Source of the DNA: Colias croceus
Taxonomy: Eukaryota; Arthropoda; Insecta; Lepidoptera; Pieridae
Reading direction: 5' to 3'
NCBI RefSeq assembly: GCF_905220415.1
Contig: NC_059563.1
Coordinates: forward strand, 6,086,001 to 6,150,000
Length of the DNA stretch: 64,000 nucleotides
A program made the position numbers and the translations under genes. The notes beneath the pieces are model-generated. The model was not told the origin of the DNA. It did no database searches and saw only the letters and a list, made by a program, of their open reading frames with translations. Shown here in pieces: positions 58,950 through 64,000 of the stretch (positions are counted from its first letter, which is position 1; each line of letters starts with the position of its first letter).

Positions 58950-61900
58950 TTATTATAATATATAAAGCTACACTACCACTGACTCACTGACTCACTGACA
59001 TCGGTTTTCTCGGAAACTACGTGGAAAGTGGGGGGGATAACGACGTGATCGTGTAGAGGTACGGCGAGTGACCACCGGAAAAATATTGACATCTCCAACA
59101 CCCTGGACAAGAGAGTGGACCCCTGGAGGTGCGCAGAAACGGTGCCACCTGGAGGGGGGGTGTCTGAACAAAAAATGCTCGGAACTGGTGGCGATTACCA
59201 GGGGTGGTGGAAAAATGGGGATTTTCGCGAAAACAAGATGGCCGCCGTACTTTGCCAAAATCGCCGTTTATGAATCCTTACGTCTCAAATTTGGCACACG
59301 TGCTCTATTCGAGCCGGCGAATCGATCGGTACCCCGTTCGAGTGGCTCCGGGCCCCAGTTTCCAACTTTCATACAACGTAAACTCCAACGGCCTGCGGAA
59401 ACGGTGCGAGTTGGGTTGGGGGTCCCGGAACTAAAAATGATCACCACCCTGGGACGCTACCAGGGAGCCATAGTGGGACGCTAGATTTTGGAATTTTTCC
59501 ATTTTTGGCGCAAACATAAAAACGTAAATTTAGACGAGGTGGTGCAATGGAGAAATACACCAATGACGCATTCGTACTCGCCCAGCTCCCAGGATATCCA
59601 GAAAAATCCGAAATCTTAAACTTTCCCTCATATCTCAAAGACGGTCAACTGCCCGCGCAAACGGTAGCAGCTGCATCTGGGGTGCTCGAACTAAACTTGG
59701 AGTAGACCTCGAGCAATTACCACAGATAGTGAAAAAAATTCAAAATGGCGGAAAAAATGGCCGCCGCCATACAAATTCTAAAACGGCCATCGCTGGGCCG
59801 ATCACGCTGAAACTTGGCGCAGGGGCTTTAATCGAGCCTCACATTGAGTTGGCATACTCATAATCGAGTTTCCATCGCTGGTTTCCGAGTTTCATACAAC
59901 GCAAAATTCGATGGCTCTCTGAAACGGCGCAAGATAGGTGGGGGGTGTAGAACTAAAAAATGATCAGGAAGATGGGGTGCTACCAGGGCAATCGAGAAAT
60001 TTCAAATTGGACGTAATTTTTTTTTCAAAAAATGGCCAATTTTGCAAAGCAAGATGGTGGCGCCGGTTCCGTCACGATCGGTCTGAAAATTGACCTCTGT
60101 GCTTGAATCGGCCAGATTTTCAAAACTGCATACTTAGAATTTCTCTCCGACTCCCGGTTTCCATTTTCCATACATCACGAAATTCAACGGCTCTCTGAAC
60201 TGGTGGCAGGTAGGTCGGGGTCGCCGAAGTAAAAAATACTTCAAAACCTGGTCCGCTTCCAGGCATATAAAAATTTTTGGTAAAATGCGAAATTTTTTTT
60301 TTTTCGAAAATTTTGTATGGAAATTTCCATAGTAGGAAGGGTAATTGAATAGCATCGGCAAAAGACGGCACCGCGGGCTGCTTGCTGCCCGCGCACCGCG
60401 CAACTTCGAGGGTTGACAGCCTCCCAGAGTCGAAAATATTTATTAACTTTTGAACTACCTACCGCACGAGCCAAGCGAGCGAAGCGAGCGAGTCACGGCA
60501 GCTGCCAGCATAAATATTCAAATAGGTAGCGAGGAGCGAAGCGACGAGCGTGTTAGGTTAACTTTTGAACTACTTACCGCACGAGCCAAGCGAGCGAAGC
60601 GAGCGAGTCGCGTCAACGGCCGGCCTAAATATTCAAATAGGTAGCGAGGAGCGAAGCGACGAGCGTGATAGGTTAACTTATGAACTACCTACCGCACGAG
60701 CCAAGCGAGCGAGTTGCGGCAGCGGCCGGCCTAAATATTCAAATAGGTAGCGAGGAGCGAAGCGACGAGCGTGTTAGGTTAACTCTTGAACAGTTTATTA
60801 TGAAAAGTCACTGCCCGGCTATCGATAAGACGTTTCAAAAATTTACCAATATTTGAATAAGTAATTTATAAGCAGTTTAGGTAGCGAGGAGCGAAGCGAC
60901 GAGCGTGTAAGGTTAACTTTTGAACTACCACACGAGCCATGCAAGCGAAGCGAGCGAGTCACGTCAGCGGCCGGCCTAAATATTCAAATAGGTAGCGAGG
61001 AGCGAAGCGACGAGCGTGTTAGGTTAACTTTTGAACTACCTATCGCATGAGCCAAGCGAGCGAAGCGAGCGAGTCGCGGCAGCGGCCGGCCTAAATATTC
61101 AAATAGGTAGCGAGGAGCGAAGCGACGAGCGTGTTAGGTTAACTCTTGAACAGTTTATTATGAAAAGTCACTGCCCGCTATCGATAAGACGTTTCAAAAA
61201 TTTAACAACATTTGAATAAGTAATTTATAAGCAGTTTCGACTGACTGTAGAATCGCTGTTAGCAGATGTTACAAATGGAAAGGAAATTCGAATGAATTTT
61301 AAAATGACTTAAGATTTCTGCCCTGGGATGAGCCGCGAGCTGCTTGCAGCTCGCGCACCACGCAAGTGGACCACGCACCTCGAAGGTGGACAGCCCCCCG
61401 GAATAGAAAATATTTTAATGGGGAATTTATAAGTACTTCCGATTTACTGTGGAATCGCTGTTAGCAGATAAAAGCAAATTGACGGGGAATTTTAACGCAT
61501 TTTCTAATGACTGAAGATTTCTGTCCCTGGGATGTACCGCGGGCTGCTTGCAGCCCGCGCACCACGCACCCTCGATGGTGGATAGCCCCCCGGAATAGAA
61601 AATATTTGAATGGGGAATTTATAAGCAGTTTCGACTGACTGTAGAATCGCTGTTAGCAGATGTAACAAATGGACAGGAAATTCGAATGCATTTTCAAATG
61701 ACTGAAGATTTCTGCCCTGGGATGAGCCGCGAGCTGCTTGTAGCTCGCGCACCACGCACCCTCGAAGGTGGACAGCCCCCCGGAATAGAAAATATTTTAA
61801 TGGGGAATTTATAAGTACTTCCGATTTACTGTGGAATCGCTGTTAGCAGATAAAAGCAAATTGACGGGGAATTTTAACGCATTTTCTAATGACTGAAGAT

Positions 61901-62523
61901 TTCTGTCCCTGGGATGTACCGCGGGCTGCTTGCAGCCCGCGCACCACGCACCCTCGATGGTGGATAGCCCCCCGGAATAGAAAATATTTGAATGGGGAAT
62001 TTATAAGCAGTTTCGACTGACTGTAGAATCGCTGTTAGCAGATGTTACAAATGGAAAGGAAATTCGAATGCATTTTCAAATGACTGAAGATTTCTGCCCT
62101 GGGATGAGCCGCGAGCTGCTTGCAGCTCGCGCACCACGTACCCTCGAAGGTGAATCGCCCCCCGGAATAGAAAATATTTGAATTTGAAATTTATAAGCAC
62201 TTCCGATTGCTGTGGAATCGCTGTTATCAGATAAAAGCAAATTGACGGGGAATTTTAACGCATTATCAAATGACTGAAGATTTCTGCCCTGGGATGCTTG
62301 CGCGCGCACTACGCTCCTTCGAAGGTGGACAGCCTCCCGGAGTGGAAAATACTTGAATGGGGAATTTATAAGCATTACCGACTGACTTTAGAATCGCTGT
62401 TAGCAGATGTAACAAATGGACAGAAAATTCGAATATATTTTCAAATGACTGCCCTATTGCTTCAACCCAGGGGCAAAAGGGGCTCGCGGGCTGCTTGCAG
62501 CCCGCGCACAACGCTCCAGCTAG
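58950..62523 (+). mobile_element. Array unit 4 (near-identical to unit 2)
   Basis: Aligns with unit 2 at a constant 7,246-bp offset with no internal difference noticed. The one clear difference is 3 extra bases (TTA) at the left junction. Confidence 0.8.
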
Positions 62524-64000
62524 TTATTATAATATATAAAGCTACACTACCACTGACTCACTGACTCACTGACATCGGTTTTCTCGGAAACTACGTGGAA
62601 AGTGGGGGGGATAACGACGTGATCGTGTAGAGGTGCGCCGAGTGACCACCGGAAAAATATTGACATCTCCAACACCCTGGACAAGAGAGTGGACCCCTGG
62701 AGGTGCGCAAAAACGGTGCCACCTGGAGGGGGGGTGTCTGAACAAAAAATGCTCAGAACTGGTGGCGATTACCAGGGGTGGTGGAAAAATGGGGATTTTC
62801 GCGAAAACAAGATGGCCGCCGTACTTTGCCAAAATCGCCGTTTATGAATCCTTACGTCTCAAATTTTGCACACGTGCTCTGTTCGAGCCGGCGAATCGAT
62901 CGGTGCCCCGTTCGAGTGGCTCCGGGCCCCCGTTTCCGACTTTCATACATTGGAAAATCCAACGGCCCGCGGAAACGGTGCGAGTTGGGTGGGGGGTGTC
63001 GGAACTAAAAATGATCACCACCCTGGGACGCTACCAGGGAGCCATAGTGGGACGCTCGATTTTGGAATTTTTCCATTTTTGGCGCAAACATAAAAACGTA
63101 AATTTAGACGAGGTGGTGCAATGGTGAAATACACCAATGACGCATTCGTACTCGCCCAGCTCCCAGGATATCCAGAAAAATCCGAAATCTTAAACTTTCC
63201 CACATTTCGCGAAGACGGTCAACGGCCCGCGCAAACGGTAGCAGCTACATCTGGGGTGCTCAAACTAAACTTGTAGTAGACCTCGAGCAATTACCACAGA
63301 TAGTGAAAAAAATTCAAAATGGCGGAAAAAATGGCCGCCGCCATACAAATGCTAAAATGGCCATCGCTGGTCCGATCGGGCTGAAACTTGGCACAGGGTC
63401 TTTAATCGAGCCGCACATTAAATTGGCATATTCATAATCGAGTTTACACCGCTGGTTTCCAAGTTTCATACAACGCAAAATTCGACAGCTCTCCGAAACG
63501 GCGCCAGATAGGTGGGGGGGTGTAGAACTAAAAAATGATCAGGAAGATGGGGCGCTACCAGGGCAATCGAGAAATTTTAAATTGGACGCAATTTTTTTTT
63601 CAAAAATGGCCAATTTTTCAAACCAAGATGGTGGCGCCGATTCCGTCACGATCGGTCTGAAAATTGACTTTTGTGCTCTGAGTGGTCAGATTTACAAAAC
63701 TGCATACTCAGAATTTCTCTCCGACCCCCGGTTTCCATTTTCCATACATCACGAAATTCAACGGCTCTCTGAACTGGTGACACTTAGGTTGGGGTCACCA
63801 AGGTAAAAAATGTTTAAAAACTTGGTCCGCTTCCAGGTATATGAAAATTTTTGCTAAAAAGCGAAATTTTTTTTTCGAAAATTTTGTATGGAAATTTCCA
63901 TAGTAGGAAGGGTAATTGAATAGCATCGGCAAAAGACGGCACCGCGGGCTGCTTGCTGCCCGCGCACCGCGCAACTTCGAGGGTTGACAGCCTCCCGGAG
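62524..64000 (+). mobile_element. Array unit 5 (partial, near-identical to unit 3)
   Basis: Matches 55278-56754 at the same 7,246-bp offset. One substitution was seen: T at 55895, C at 63141. Cut by the window edge just after the first hairpin copy. Confidence 0.8.

Larger units (their letters stand above)
48441..64000 (+). repeat. Tandem array of 3.3-3.7 kb Helitron-like units
   Basis: At least five head-to-tail units: 48441-51706, 51707-55277, 55278-58949, 58950-62523 and 62524 to beyond the window. Each begins with TATAATATATAAAGCTACAC and each complete one ends ...CAGCTAG directly joined to the next. The first has the fuller left end TCTATACTATTATAATATAT. Each unit has a modular body, a GC-rich minisatellite and a hairpin-rich 3' block. 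Open frames of 60-164 codons on both strands recur in every unit but have no protein features. The TC start, CTAG end and hairpin 14 bp before CTAG support the Helitron-like assignment; no Rep/helicase sequence is seen, so the units are non-autonomous. Confidence 0.85.

Overview
The window is nuclear DNA of an insect, almost certainly a butterfly or moth. It is AT-rich. It holds two spliced, recognisable protein genes separated by a short divergent promoter. The rest is dense in short Helitron-like repeats that start with TC, end with CTAG and sit between A and T, plus tRNA-derived SINEs and non-LTR retrotransposon tails of the kind common in Lepidoptera. There are no prokaryotic signals. Family names from memory are recall, not database results.

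Layout. (1) 1-5177, minus strand: the 5' part of Rtf1 (Paf1-complex subunit), five coding exons, running off the left edge. Its introns carry a decayed THAP-type DNA transposon (701-1972), a TTA-flanked MITE (2411-2577) and a Helitron-like copy (3748-3967). (2) 5178-6425: divergent promoter region with another Helitron-like copy. (3) 6426-8640, plus strand: complete four-exon small Maf bZIP gene (maf-S, 137 aa). Its first intron holds a near-ideal Maf/CncC site. (4) 8641-48440: about 40 kb with no gene I can establish. It contains roughly 27 short Helitron-like copies of several families (A, B, C and others), three tRNA-SINEs, LINE 3' tails, Harbinger-like and pogo/Tc1-like MITEs, a second THAP-type element (22011-23474), several perfect hairpins, and two weak candidate exons (31917-31997 and 45290-45393). 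(5) 48441-64000: a head-to-tail array of at least five 3.3-3.7 kb Helitron-like units, running off the right edge.

The array is the most unusual part. Each unit has a Helitron-type left end, a body of about five diverged ~265-bp modules, a GC-rich minisatellite (115-bp repeats in a 360-bp higher-order unit), and a 3' block of ~190-200-bp repeats. Most of these 3' repeats carry a copy of the terminal hairpin, and the hairpin stem shows compensatory changes. Only the last repeat of each unit ends in CTAG. Units 2+3 are repeated as units 4+5 at an offset of exactly 7,246 bp with almost no divergence. All open frames in this array look like by-products of repeat sequence, not genes.
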